A stretch of 64,000 nucleotides of DNA from Novosphingobium sp. BW1 (GTDB lineage: Bacteria; Pseudomonadota; Alphaproteobacteria; Sphingomonadales; Sphingomonadaceae), in the NCBI RefSeq assembly GCF_008107685.1, contig NZ_VIRF01000058.1, positions 62,001 to 126,000 on the forward strand. The letters run 5' to 3'. The notes beneath the pieces are model-generated. The model did not search any database. It saw nothing but the letters and a program-made list of their open reading frames with translations, and was not told the origin of the DNA. Position 1 is the stretch's first letter. Every line of letters begins with the position of its first letter. Below, one piece after another: positions 53,309 through 63,106 of the stretch. The position numbers and the translations under genes were made by a program.

Positions 53309-54078
53309 GCCTGTTCAACGCCCGCAGCGCGTGGACCATCTACAAGCATGAACTCGCGCGCGCCTTGCGCACCGCGCTCCAGTCGATCATCGCGCCGCTG
53401 CTCTCGACGATGCTCTACTTCGTCGTCTTCGGAGCGGCCATTGGTGGCCGCATGGAGTCCGGCCTTGAGGGTGTCGACTACGGTGCTTTCATCGTACCCG
53501 GCCTGCTCATGCTCACACTCCTGAGCGAGAGCACGGCAAACGGCGCTTTTGGTATCTACATGCCGCGTTTTACCGGCGCGATCTACGAGCTGCTCTCGGC
53601 CCCCGTCGGCTTTGCCGAGACCCTTGTTGGTTTCGTCGGCGCGGCGGCGACCAAGTCGCTGGTTCTTGCCGCCATCATCGTGGGGACTGCGCGCTTCTTC
53701 GTTGACTATACGATCGTCCATCCTGTGCTGGTGCTCTGTTTTGTCCTGCTCGTCTCGGCCTCGTTCTCGCTCTTCGGGTTCATCCTCGGGATCTGGGCCA
53801 AGAGCTTCGAGCAGGTGGGCATGGTGCCTTCGCTGTTCGTGATGCCGCTGACGTTCCTGGGGGGAACCTTCTATTCAATCAACCTCCTGCCTGAGCCCTG
53901 GCGTTCGGTGGCTTTGTTCAATCCTATGGTCTATCTCGTGAACGGCCTGCGCTGGTGCTTTTATGGCCAGGCGGATTTCCCGGTGATCGTTTCGCTTCTC
54001 ATGGCGCTCGGCTTCCTGGCTCTTTGCATTGCAATTATTGCACGAATCTTTGCAACGGGCTGGCGTTTGCGTTCTTGA
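53305..54078 (+). CDS. ABC-2 type permease
   Basis: The 257-residue inner-membrane protein has six hydrophobic helices and the ABC-2 signature region MVPSLFVMPLTFLGGTFYSINLLPEPWRSVALFNPMVYLVNGLRW (residues about 172-216). It is coupled by a four-base overlap to the ATPase. A half-size permease paired with one ATPase implies a homodimeric exporter. The substrate is unknown. Confidence 0.93.
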   Translation: MSLFNARSAWTIYKHELARALRTALQSIIAPLLSTMLYFVVFGAAIGGRMESGLEGVDYGAFIVPGLLMLTLLSESTANGAFGIYMPRFTGAIYELLSAPVGFAETLVGFVGAAATKSLVLAAIIVGTARFFVDYTIVHPVLVLCFVLLVSASFSLFGFILGIWAKSFEQVGMVPSLFVMPLTFLGGTFYSINLLPEPWRSVALFNPMVYLVNGLRWCFYGQADFPVIVSLLMALGFLALCIAIIARIFATGWRLRS

Positions 54079-54095
54079 TTACGTAACCATCGCCA

Positions 54096-55151
54096 ATGCC
54101 TTTTCGCTTCCGGTCAAGCATCGTCCTTCCCGTTGTCCTGCTTAGCGCTCCGGCCTTCGCGCAAGATGAGCCCCCGGAGGGCAGCGCCGTGGACTGGGAC
54201 GTCATCGCAATGCCCGATCCCATCCCCCCCCGGCCTGTTTTCGTTTCGCTTCCGACCTTCGTGGAGCCGATCCCCTTCGTCGATGCCGACCGACCGAGCT
54301 TGCCGCGCAACGTGCGCGCCATGCTTGAGGAATCGATGAAGGGAGACGAGGACGCCGAGGTAGATGCGGTCGTAAAGTTCGCGATCAAGGTGCAACCCTG
54401 GTTCAGGGACGAGATCCGGGGCATGCATAAGAGTTACCGCGATCGCCGTGCGGCCGAGGAACGCGCCAAGTTCGAGGCAAAGCAGCGCCGCATCCGGCAG
54501 GCTGGTATTCTCCAGCTCTGGCAAGGGCAAATCGAACTCGGCGGTTTTCGCAATACCGGCAATACTGACAACTTCGGTGTGACGGGGGGTATGAAGATCG
54601 ACCGTCAAGGGATCGAGTGGCAGCACACGATCACCGCGAGCGCGAATTATCAGGAGACCGAAGGCCGAGCTACGAACAACAAGTATCTCCTTGCCTACCA
54701 GCCGCGCTACACGTTGCATGAAGGCTACTTCATTTATTCGCGCGCGCAGTATGAAAAGGACCCGATTTCGGGTTTTGACAACCGTTTCTCGCTCTCGGGC
54801 GGTCTCGGTCGACGACTGATCAATTCCGGCACCATGACGCTGTCGGTCGAAGCAGGCCCGGCGATGCGTCTGATCGACTATGTCGATCAGCCTAGCGAAA
54901 CCCAGTATTCGGCTCTCATGTCGCTGGATTTCGCTTGGAAGCTCAATGATACGGTCAAGCTCTCGCAGGTTGCCAGCGGATATGTGAGCACGGAAAACAA
55001 TACCTTCACTTCGCTCACCGCGCTTGAAACCGCAATGACCGATCACATCAAGCTTAAGCTTTCCTACAATTTCGAGCACGAGACCGCACCTGCGACCGGA
55101 ACGCTCAAGACCGATACGACCTCGAGCTTTTCACTGGTCTACGGTTTCTGA
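54096..55151 (+). CDS. DUF481 outer-membrane protein
   Basis: The 351-residue protein has a signal peptide (ending SAPAFAQ), a charged helical region (about 65-135), then a DUF481 beta-barrel-like domain with alternating strands: GQIELGGFRNTGNTDNFGVTGGMKI, EWQHTITASANYQETEGRATNN, and a final aromatic strand FSLVYGF. The terminal Phe fits outer-membrane insertion by BAM. DUF481 proteins are salt-stress-induced or uncharacterised outer-membrane proteins. It lies 18 bases after the ABC permease and may belong to the same transcript. Confidence 0.88.
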   Translation: MPFRFRSSIVLPVVLLSAPAFAQDEPPEGSAVDWDVIAMPDPIPPRPVFVSLPTFVEPIPFVDADRPSLPRNVRAMLEESMKGDEDAEVDAVVKFAIKVQPWFRDEIRGMHKSYRDRRAAEERAKFEAKQRRIRQAGILQLWQGQIELGGFRNTGNTDNFGVTGGMKIDRQGIEWQHTITASANYQETEGRATNNKYLLAYQPRYTLHEGYFIYSRAQYEKDPISGFDNRFSLSGGLGRRLINSGTMTLSVEAGPAMRLIDYVDQPSETQYSALMSLDFAWKLNDTVKLSQVASGYVSTENNTFTSLTALETAMTDHIKLKLSYNFEHETAPATGTLKTDTTSSFSLVYGF

Positions 55152-55200
55152 TGGGCACGGAGCGGTTGGTTCGCCGTGGTTTTTCCGCACCATCAGATAA

Positions 55201-56370
<1,170 letters not shown>

Positions 56371-56374
56371 CGCC

Positions 56375-56691
56375 TCAGGCGCCCCTGCCTGTTGCCACGC
56401 GCCGCAGTACGGCGCCCCATACGATGAGATCGAGCCCGGAGATCGCCGCCGGGCTTAGCCGCTCCCCGAAGATCAGAAGGCCAAGCAGGAACGCGCCGAG
56501 CGTTCCGGTCCCGGTCCAGGCGGCATAAGGCCGCGGCAAGCGGGATTGCGCGCATGGGAAGGGCCAGCAGCCAGAAGCTGCCGAGCACGGAGAGACGTCC
56601 CATGTGCTGATCCCGTCTTCGGTGCTTTTGAGAAAATAGATTCAGACAGTCCCGAGCAGATCGGTGAGTACAACGCAAATCCATGCCATGC
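56375..56691 (-). pseudogene. Broken SMR-family (SugE/QacE-type) transporter
   Basis: The minus strand encodes a four-helix small multidrug resistance protein of the usual length (about 105 codons), but in pieces. The N-terminus MAWICVVLTDLLGTV runs into an in-frame TGA, then IYFLKSTEDGIS; a frame change leads to SVLGSFWLLALPMRAIPLA; an extra T in GCGGCCTTATGCC shifts the frame again to AYAAWTGTGTLGAFLLGLL and IFGERLSPAAISGLDLIVWG. The conserved Glu of the first helix is not evident. Multiple lesions make it non-functional. Confidence 0.82.
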
Positions 56692-56820
56692 GGCAGCCTC
56701 CTGTGTGCTGCCGGGCCGTCCCGGTTTTGTCGCGCCCTGCTTATGCGGGGTGAAGGTCGTACTTGCAGGGCTTTGGCTAATGTCTGTCCGGCCTGGCGTT
56801 GATGGCAGGCGACCTTGCTC

Positions 56821-57322
56821 TTACTGGTGCGCGACCAGCAGCCGGCCAGCGTGCTAAGCGCCGGGCCGATGTCGCGCTGGGAGACGGTAAAGCACCCGAG
56901 GCTGTGCCCCATGCGTCCGGTGTGGCGGGCCATGTCCGTCAAGACGCAGGAAGCGCCGTGGATAACGATGGCGCGGGGATAGGCCATCGAATTCTCGGGG
57001 TCGATCCCGTGGACCCGGCGCGAGCGGCCATGCTTGTGAGAGTAGGTTTCCCCGATCAGGAAGCTGCCCTCGCACGATGCGTTCGATCCTGGCCGGTTGG
57101 GTTCGAGAAGCACTGGAGCATGCCGGCATTAGCCGGGCCTGAGCCCTGGCCGTGCGCGACGTGAAAATCCGCGATGACGCGGCCATTGCCGATATCGACA
57201 AGGCTGAAGCGCGTATTACCGGAGAGGGCGCTGAAATCCGCAAGCTCCACGATGTCGCGTTGGCGCACGCGCGCTCCATGGGTGTCGAACGCGGCCTTTG
57301 CTTGGCCAAGTTCGCGCGACAT
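56821..57322 (-). pseudogene. Broken murein L,D-transpeptidase (YkuD_2-type)
   Basis: Fragments of a periplasmic L,D-transpeptidase catalytic domain lie in successive frames. The first part has DIVELADFSALSGNTRFSLVDIGNGRVIADFHVAHGQGSG and CFSNPTG (the VAHGxGS and FSN motifs). After a frameshift near 57060-57110 comes SFLIGETYSHKHGRSRRVHGIDPEN and RAIVIHGASCVL, then GRMGHSLGCFTVSQRDIG with the catalytic Cys. A last frame change gives AGRLLVAHQ and a stop at 56821. No signal peptide remains. Confidence 0.78.
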
Positions 57323-57371
57323 CCGGCGGCTGGGAGTGGCTGCAAAAGAGATGGGCGAGGCCAGACCATAC

Positions 57372-57841
57372 CGACTACGCGCAGGCCTGTCATCGCGGGC
57401 AAGGTCTCGTCCCCGTCTCCCGGGCCGAGGTGCGCGGGGTCATTTTCAATCCCTGGTGGAACATTCCGCAGAGCATCCTGCGCGAGAACACCGGGCGGTT
57501 CCCGGCCAGCAAGGGCTATATCCACACGGGCGGTCGCTGGCACCAGAAGCCGGGGCCGAACAACGCGCCGGGCCAGATGAAGCTCGACATGCCAACCCCT
57601 ACAGCGTCTACATGCACGACCCGCCAGGCAGGCGCGGTTCGAGCGCGAGGTGCGGTTCGAGCGCGAGGTGCGCGCCTTCAGCCAAGGCTGCATCCGCACC
57701 GGGGATGCGCTCGTCTTTGCGGCGACCTTATTGGAGGGCGCAGCCACGCGTTCTGAGATCGACGCGATGCGCGAATGGAGGCCGCCGTGGATTCATCCGC
57801 AGGTTACATTGCCGGAGACCGAGCGCGCCCAAAGCGGTTAA
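57372..57841 (+). pseudogene. Remnant of a YcbB-type L,D-transpeptidase
   Basis: Only the C-terminal catalytic part survives, in at least three frames: TRRPVIAGKVSSPSP, then RAEVRGVIFNPWWNIPQSIL and HQKPGPNNAPGQMKLDMP, then NPYSVYMHDPPGRR, then REVRAFSQGCIRTGDALVF. The catalytic SHGCIR motif has His changed to Gln. An 18-base duplication lies inside it. The N-terminal peptidoglycan-binding and scaffold regions are missing. It is divergent from the other transpeptidase remnant. Confidence 0.78.
57634..57669. repeat. 18-base tandem duplication in the YcbB remnant
   Basis: GCGGTTCGAGCGCGAGGT occurs twice in direct succession (57634-57651 and 57652-57669). One copy encodes the RFEREV stretch before the catalytic motif, so it adds six residues without shifting the frame. 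Confidence 0.9.
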
Positions 57842-57950
57842 AGGTCTTTTGCTGGACAAGGCGGGGCCGTGCCCGGACATTCGCTTGGTTCCGTCCCGCG
57901 ATTCGCAGGTCCGGACACGTTCTCCAGCGGGATGAGGAGAGACAGCCCGG

Positions 57951-58586
57951 ATGACCACGATAGCCATTGTCAGCCAGAAAGGCGGGTCGGGCAAGACGAC
58001 GCTCGCTCTCCACATTGCCGCCAGCGCGGTTTACGCGGGCAACCAGGTCCAGGTGATCGACACCGATCCCCAGGCGACTGCCGCCGCCTGGGGAGACTGG
58101 CGCGGCGAGTTCCTGCCGGAAGTCATCACCTGTCCGCCGGTTCGCCTTTTCAGCACGATCGAGCGGGCCAAGCGTGGCGGCGCCGAGGTGATCGTGATCG
58201 ACACACCGCCCCATGGCGACACCGCTTCGCGCGAGGCCGTGCGCGTGGCCGACATCGTGCTTGTTCCCTCCAAGGCGCGGGCTTTTGATCTGCATGCGCT
58301 GGAGGCCACGGCAGGGCTCATGGCCTATGCCTCCAAGCCGGCCCATGTTGTCTTCAACGCCGTGCCCGCGCGCGCGACCCGGATGCTTGAGGAGGCGGCC
58401 GAGGCCGCGCGTAACCTCGGGCTTTCGGTCAGTCCCCACCACTTCGGCGAACGCGCCGCCTTTCACCGCAGCGCCGGAAGCGGCGAAGTCGCGCGGGAGA
58501 TCGAACCTGAAGGCAAGGCGGCGCGGGAAGTCGATGCCTTGTGGGGCTGGATCTGTGAACAGGTGGGCATGCCACCGGGCGAATAG
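57951..58586 (+). CDS. Orphan ParA-like ATPase
   Basis: The 211-residue protein has the deviant Walker A KGGSGKTT at residues 11-18, the motif VIDTDPQATAAAWGDWR, and Walker B-like VIVIDTPPHGD. It lacks an N-terminal DNA-binding extension, as in the short ParA type of plasmids and mobile elements. No ParB, centromere repeats or replication gene is adjacent. It lies between the pseudogene row and a broken S9 peptidase, so it may be a remnant of a mobile element, or act in positioning a protein cargo. Confidence 0.88.
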   Translation: MTTIAIVSQKGGSGKTTLALHIAASAVYAGNQVQVIDTDPQATAAAWGDWRGEFLPEVITCPPVRLFSTIERAKRGGAEVIVIDTPPHGDTASREAVRVADIVLVPSKARAFDLHALEATAGLMAYASKPAHVVFNAVPARATRMLEEAAEAARNLGLSVSPHHFGERAAFHRSAGSGEVAREIEPEGKAAREVDALWGWICEQVGMPPGE

Positions 58587-58688
58587 TGCGCTATCTGCGC
58601 AACTCTTCCCTGAAATTACTTTGTATTAAATCTCGGCAACTTGACCGCCTCATTGGACGCTCGCATAGTCCCTCTCCGTCATAGGAAA

Positions 58689-60722
58689 ATGAGGGGTTCC
58701 GGCGTGGTCATGAGAGGTTTACGTGCGCTCGTGTCCGGGCTGTTTTTGAGCTCGGCGATGGCGGCGGCCGTGCCGCTGCAGGCACAGGCGCAGTCCGGGG
58801 AGAGTGCAGAAGATCTTGCCGCGCGGTTCGGGGCACTGGAGGATATAATCCAGATCAGCCTGTCACCGGACGGAACCAAGATCGCCTTCATCTCTCCGCG
58901 CAAGGGTGGCCGTGTACTTGAAGTCGCGAACCTTGCCGAGGGCGGTTTCCCGACTGCGATCACCAGTGTCCCGAGCGATGAAGGGGAACTGCGTTTCTGC
59001 AAATGGTCCACCAACGTGCGCCTGGTCTGCCAAGTGCACTACATCGTGGACTATGCCGGGCAGCTTGCGGGTTTCACCCGGATCTTTGGGCTGGACGATG
59101 ACGGCACGAATGCGATGCTTTTGTCGAACACGAAATCCCTGCGGGCGCGTACGTTCTTCCAGAACGGGGGAAGCGTGATTGATTGGGATGTTGACGATGA
59201 GCCTGGGCGCGTTCTGATGACCAAGGTATTCGTGCCGGAAAATACCATCGGCACCCGCCTTGCGAACGAGGAAGCGGGCCTTGGTGTCGAAATGGTCGAC
59301 ACGATCAAGGGGCGCCGCCGCCGGGTCGAGAAGCCCGACGAATTTGCGACGGGGTACATGACCGATGGTCATGGAACAATTCGCGTCAAAAGCCGCTAGC
59401 AATCGGGAGCAACGGGGCTGCTCAAGCCGAGCGAGGATTTTTTCTACCGCACGCCGGGCGACTGGGAATGGCAGTGGCTTTCAAGTTGGGGCGGACCGGA
59501 AGAGGAGGGGGGCCTGCGCTTCGAGCCGCTGGCGGTTGATGGCAAGAGCAACCGCGCCTTCGGATTTGCGTGGGAGAACGGGCATCGCGGCCTCTACGCG
59601 GTCGCGCTCGATGGTTCGCTGGCACGCGAAAAGCTCTTTGCAGCGGATGACGTCGACATTGACGGCCTCATCCGCATCGGTCGCGACAAACGAGTTGTCG
59701 GTCTCACTTATGCGCGCGAACGACGCGAGCAGGTCTATTTCGATCCCGAGATGGAGGCGCTGTCAAAGGCATTGGCCTCGGCCTTGCCCGGAGAAGTGGC
59801 CGTTGGTGTCATCGATGCCGACCGTGAGGAGAAGAATCTGCTGCTGGGCGTGACCGGGGACACCGAACCCGGCATGCTCTACCTCTTCAACAAGGCTGAG
59901 CGCCGCCTCGAAGAGGTCCTCCCGGTGCGGCCCAAGTTGGCCGATCTGGAACTGGCCGCGATGAAGCCCGTCATGTTTCCGGCCGGCGACGGGGTGCAGA
60001 TCCCCGGCTATCTGACCCTTCCGCCCGGCAGCACGGGCCGAAATCTGCCCGCGATCGTCATGCCGCACGGCGGGCCGAGCGCGCGCGACGAGTGGGGTTT
60101 CGACTGGATGGTCCAGTTCTTTGCCGCACGCGGCTTCGCCGTTCTCCAACCCAATTACCGCGGTTCCGCCGGTTACGGTTCGGATTGGTACAAGGAAAAT
60201 GGGTTCAAGTAGTGGAAGACGGCCATTGGCGATGTCAACGACGCCGGGCGCTGGCTGGTCGCCCAGGGTATCGCCGCGCCGGACAAGCTGGCGATCTTCG
60301 GGTGGTCTTATGGTGGCTATGCCGCGCTTCAGAGCGTTGTGCTCGACCCGGATCTGTTCAAGGCCGTTGTAGCCGTCGCGCCGGTGACGGATTTCGCGAT
60401 GCTCAGTAACGAGTCCGAAGGCTTTACCAACGCGGCGCTGGTGCGTCAGTACATTGGTAGTGGTCCGCACATCCGCGAAGGCTCACCCGCTCAGAACGTG
60501 GGGAAGATCAAGGCCCCGGTCCTGATGTTCCACGGAACACTCGACCAGAATGTGGGTGTGCGCGAAAGCCAGGTCATGGCGAAGAAGCTGGAGCAGGCGG
60601 GCAAGTCTGTTCACTATGTCGAGATCGATGGCCTCGATCACTACCTTTTCAGCAGCGAAGCGCGCACGCAGCTTTTGGCCGCCAGCGATGCCTTCCTGCA
60701 CAAGGAGCTGAAGCTCGACTGA
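58689..60722 (+). pseudogene. S9-family prolyl oligopeptidase-type gene with two in-frame TAG codons
   Basis: One reading frame runs from a signal peptide (MRGLRALVSGLFLSSAMAAA, ATG at 58689 or 58710) through a beta-propeller-like region to an alpha/beta-hydrolase domain, about 677 codons. It is interrupted only by TAG at 59397-59399 and TAG at 60210-60212; no frameshift is needed. The catalytic residues are intact and follow the second TAG: Ser in GWSYGGYAA, Asp in HGTLDQNVG, His in GLDHYLFS. Either two nonsense mutations inactivated it or the codons are read through. The row of decayed genes upstream favours a pseudogene. Confidence 0.85.
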
Positions 60723-60735
60723 GCGATGGTTTCCC

Positions 60736-60924
60736 TCAGGGAGCGGAGCCGAGCGCGAGTTCGGCCTCGTCTTCTTCAAGGTACGTGTCGATGTAGGCGA
60801 CGAAGCGGCCGGTCAGTTCATCCCGAAACCCCGCGCCGATATCGCAGGCATGGCGCTGCGCGGTCTCGAGATCGGGGTACCATTTGCCGGTGCGGTGCGG
60901 GGTGATGTAGCGAAAGCGGGTCAT
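60736..60924 (-). CDS. Small conserved-looking hypothetical protein
   Basis: The 62-residue product starts MTRFRYITPHRTGKWYPD and contains AQRHACDIGAGFRDELTGRFVAYIDTYLEEDE. It is soluble and acidic at its end. It lies 14 bases from the end of the convergent S9 frame. The aromatic/basic start and acidic end look like a real small protein; no family name can be given. Confidence 0.5.
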   Translation of the reverse strand: MTRFRYITPHRTGKWYPDLETAQRHACDIGAGFRDELTGRFVAYIDTYLEEDEAELALGSAP

Positions 60925-61004
60925 AGCTTCTGCGCAATACACGAGGCCTGTGAAGGTTCCGCTATTTCGCGATGAAATGACGCAGCTTTTCCGTGGGTTG
61001 CTAC

Positions 61005-61036
61005 GAAAAAAGGGCGGCCCCGAAGGACCGCCCTTT
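61005..61036 (-). terminator. Rho-independent terminator after rpsD
   Basis: On the minus strand AAAGGGCGG and CCGCCCTTT pair around a TCCTTCGGGG-type loop and are followed by a T-run. It lies about 35 bases past the rpsD stop. Confidence 0.92.
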
Positions 61037-61070
61037 CCGAAAGAATTTCGTTCCCGAAGGAGCCGAACTC

Positions 61071-61682
61071 TTAGCGCGAGTAGAACTCGACGACGAGGTT
61101 CGGTTCCATCTTCACCGGGTAGGGGACTTCGTCGAGCGTGGGCACGCGGACGAAGGTCACCTTGTCGCCTTCCGAAGCAACATAGTCGGGAATCTCGCGC
61201 TCGGGCAGAGCCTGAGCTTCGATGACGAGAGCCATTTCCTTGGCCTTCTCACCGAGCGAGATCACGTCACCCACGCGGATACGACGCGAAGCGATGTTGC
61301 ACTTCACACCGTTGACGCGGATGTGGCCGTGCGAGACGATCTGGCGAGCCGCGAAGATGGTCGGCGCGAACTTGGCGCGGTAGACGACCATGTCCAGGCG
61401 CTGCTCCAGAAGACCGATCAGGTTCATGCCGGTGTCGCCCTTCATCGAGGACGCTTCCTGGTAGGTGCGCTTGAACTGCTTCTCGGTTACGTCGCCGTAG
61501 TAGCCCTTGAGCTTCTGCTTGGCGCGCAGCTGAAGACCGTAGTCCGACAGCTTGCCCTTGCGGCGCTGACCGTGCTGGCCCGGGCCGTAGCTGCGGCGGT
61601 TGACCGAGCTCTTGGGACGGCCCCAGATGTTCTCGCCCATGCGGCGATCGAGTTTGTACTTAGCGCTCTTACGCTTCGACAT
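61071..61682 (-). CDS. rpsD: 30S ribosomal protein S4
   Basis: S4 nucleates assembly of the 30S body by binding the 5' domain of 16S rRNA. The 203-residue protein has the basic N-terminus [21 protein letters not shown], the S4 RNA-binding domain [31 protein letters not shown], and the family C-terminus [15 protein letters not shown]. It stands as a single gene, as is usual in alphaproteobacteria, with its own terminator and 243 bases of upstream region. Confidence 0.98.
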   Translation of the reverse strand: MSKRKSAKYKLDRRMGENIWGRPKSSVNRRSYGPGQHGQRRKGKLSDYGLQLRAKQKLKGYYGDVTEKQFKRTYQEASSMKGDTGMNLIGLLEQRLDMVVYRAKFAPTIFAARQIVSHGHIRVNGVKCNIASRRIRVGDVISLGEKAKEMALVIEAQALPEREIPDYVASEGDKVTFVRVPTLDEVPYPVKMEPNLVVEFYSR

Positions 61683-61925
61683 AACGTTTCTTTCCGTTCT
61701 GCTGCCGCCTGTGCCACCGTGGCAAGGCGATCCCTAGTTTCCCGGAGCGCACCATCCGGCCATGAAATGCCGGATGCGGCCGCCGCTTCACCGGGGTGCG
61801 GGGCCGAAGGAGGCGCCAACTCTCGAAAGGGAAGGCGTCCCGTGAAGCGCTGGCCCTTACGCGATACAGGCGCAAAGTCAAGCGCAAACGCCCGCCAAGG
61901 TATGCGGAGACTTGTCCTGTGCGCC

Positions 61926-62852
61926 CTACAGTGCCTCGAGCGAGCCAGCCATGCCCATCGTGGCCAGATCAAAGGGGGTGGTCTGGTAGATCGCGTTGAT
62001 CCAGTTGCCGACCAAGAGGTGCCCGTGGGCCCGCCACGAATTGAGGGGACGGCGGCTCGGGTTGTCTTCCGGGAAGTAGCGGTGCGGCAGCTGCGCGCCG
62101 CCGTCGCGGAAGAACTCGTTGGCAAGCGTCTCGGTATCGTACTCCAGATGGTTGAACATATGGAGCATGCGGTGGGCGGGGTCATCGACAAGGCACGGAC
62201 CCGTGACCGGGTTTGAGGCTAGCACCTCAAGCCGCTCGGCGGCGTTCAGCGCGTCGGGGCAGACTTCGGTCCAGCGCGAGACGGGCACGTTGAAGACATC
62301 GGCAAAGCCACGCAGGAAGGGCGAGGCGGGGGCGTGGACTTCGTGCGGGTAAAGGCCGTAGGCCTTGGCGTCGAGCACGCGCTTGGGGATGCCATGGAAA
62401 TGGTAGAGCGCGGCTTGAGCTGCCCAGCAGATGGTCAGCGTGCGGTGAACGTTGGTCTGGGTCCAGGCGAGGATCTGGCGCAGCTCCTCCCAGTAGTTCA
62501 CCTCTTCGTAGGGCATGCGCTCGACCGGGGCGCCGGTGATGATGAAGCCGTCGAAGCGTTCCTCGCGCACGTCCTCCCAGGGCCGGTAGAAGGCTTCCAT
62601 GTGGTTCTGGGCGGTGTTGCGCGAGACATGGTCGGTCATGCGCACCAGCGTCAGTTCGATCTGCAGCGGGGTGGCGCCCAAAAGGCGCGCGAGCTGGGTC
62701 TCGGTGCGTACCTTGTCGGGCATGAGGTTGAGCAGCCCGATCTGCAGTGGGCGAATGTCCTGACGCACCGCGTCAGCCTCGCCCATGACCGTCACGCCCT
62801 CGGCTTCAAGGGTCTGTCTTGCGGGCAGGTCGTCGGGGATCTTGATCGGCAT
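61926..62852 (-). CDS. metA: Homoserine O-acyltransferase MetA
   Basis: MetA activates homoserine in methionine synthesis. The 308-residue protein has IRPLQIGLLNLMPDKVRTETQLARLLG, GFIITGAPVERMPYEEVNYWEEL, the catalytic Cys in LTICWAAQAALYHFHGIPK and the His-Glu motif MLHMFNHLEYDTETL. The start at 62852 gives the family N-terminus MPIKIPDDLPARQTL. MetA homologues may use succinyl- or acetyl-CoA; the sequence was not resolved on this. A candidate SAM riboswitch lies upstream, giving feedback by the end product. Confidence 0.95.
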   Translation of the reverse strand: MPIKIPDDLPARQTLEAEGVTVMGEADAVRQDIRPLQIGLLNLMPDKVRTETQLARLLGATPLQIELTLVRMTDHVSRNTAQNHMEAFYRPWEDVREERFDGFIITGAPVERMPYEEVNYWEELRQILAWTQTNVHRTLTICWAAQAALYHFHGIPKRVLDAKAYGLYPHEVHAPASPFLRGFADVFNVPVSRWTEVCPDALNAAERLEVLASNPVTGPCLVDDPAHRMLHMFNHLEYDTETLANEFFRDGGAQLPHRYFPEDNPSRRPLNSWRAHGHLLVGNWINAIYQTTPFDLATMGMAGSLEAL

Positions 62853-62864
62853 TTTAACGTCGTA

Positions 62865-62878
62865 CTCCTGGGCAGGAG
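62865..62878 (-). promoter_or_regulatory. Hairpin masking the metA ribosome site
   Basis: On the minus strand CTCCTG-CC-CAGGAG forms a six-base hairpin whose 3' arm contains AGGAG, the only Shine-Dalgarno-like sequence before the metA ATG (12 bases downstream). It could be the expression platform of the upstream riboswitch. Confidence 0.5.
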
Positions 62879-62919
62879 CGACGCGAAATGTGGCGTGTCC
62901 GTTTGCTTGCCGGGACGGC

Positions 62920-63001
62920 CACATCCTCCTTGCGGAGTACCACCTTGCCCGGAACGGCAGGTTGGCGTTGGGCGTCGCCCCAACTCTTGATGCTGGATGT
63001 G
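62920..63001 (-). ncRNA. Candidate SAM-I-clan riboswitch of metA
   Basis: On the minus strand CACATCC and GGATGTG form a seven-base closing stem. Inside it lie GCATCAAGAG, hairpin GTTGGG-GCGACG-CCCAAC, CGCCAACCTGCC, a stem with GGGCAAGGTGGTACTCC, and hairpin CTCC-GCAA-GGAG. The order and bases ATCAAGAG, GCCAACC and AAGGTG.TA.TCC match the SAM-I/SAM-IV core, and a methionine synthesis gene follows. It is shorter than a classical SAM-I aptamer because P2 is short. Ligand and class are inference from the motif match. Confidence 0.7.
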
Positions 63002-63106
63002 CCCATACACCCAGCCGCGCAAAAGCAAAACGGGATTTTGCGCGAAGCCGGTTGAATATGGGTGAGCGGGCGATGCAGGATAGGGCGCAACGCCCGAAGG
63101 GGCTTG

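Noticed and set aside
57951..58586. A plasmid partition locus
   Set aside because: There is no ParB, no centromere-like repeats and no replication gene next to the ParA-like gene.
62920..63001. SAM-II aptamer for metA
   Set aside because: The short SAM-II pseudoknot consensus is not present; the motif set fits the SAM-I clan better.
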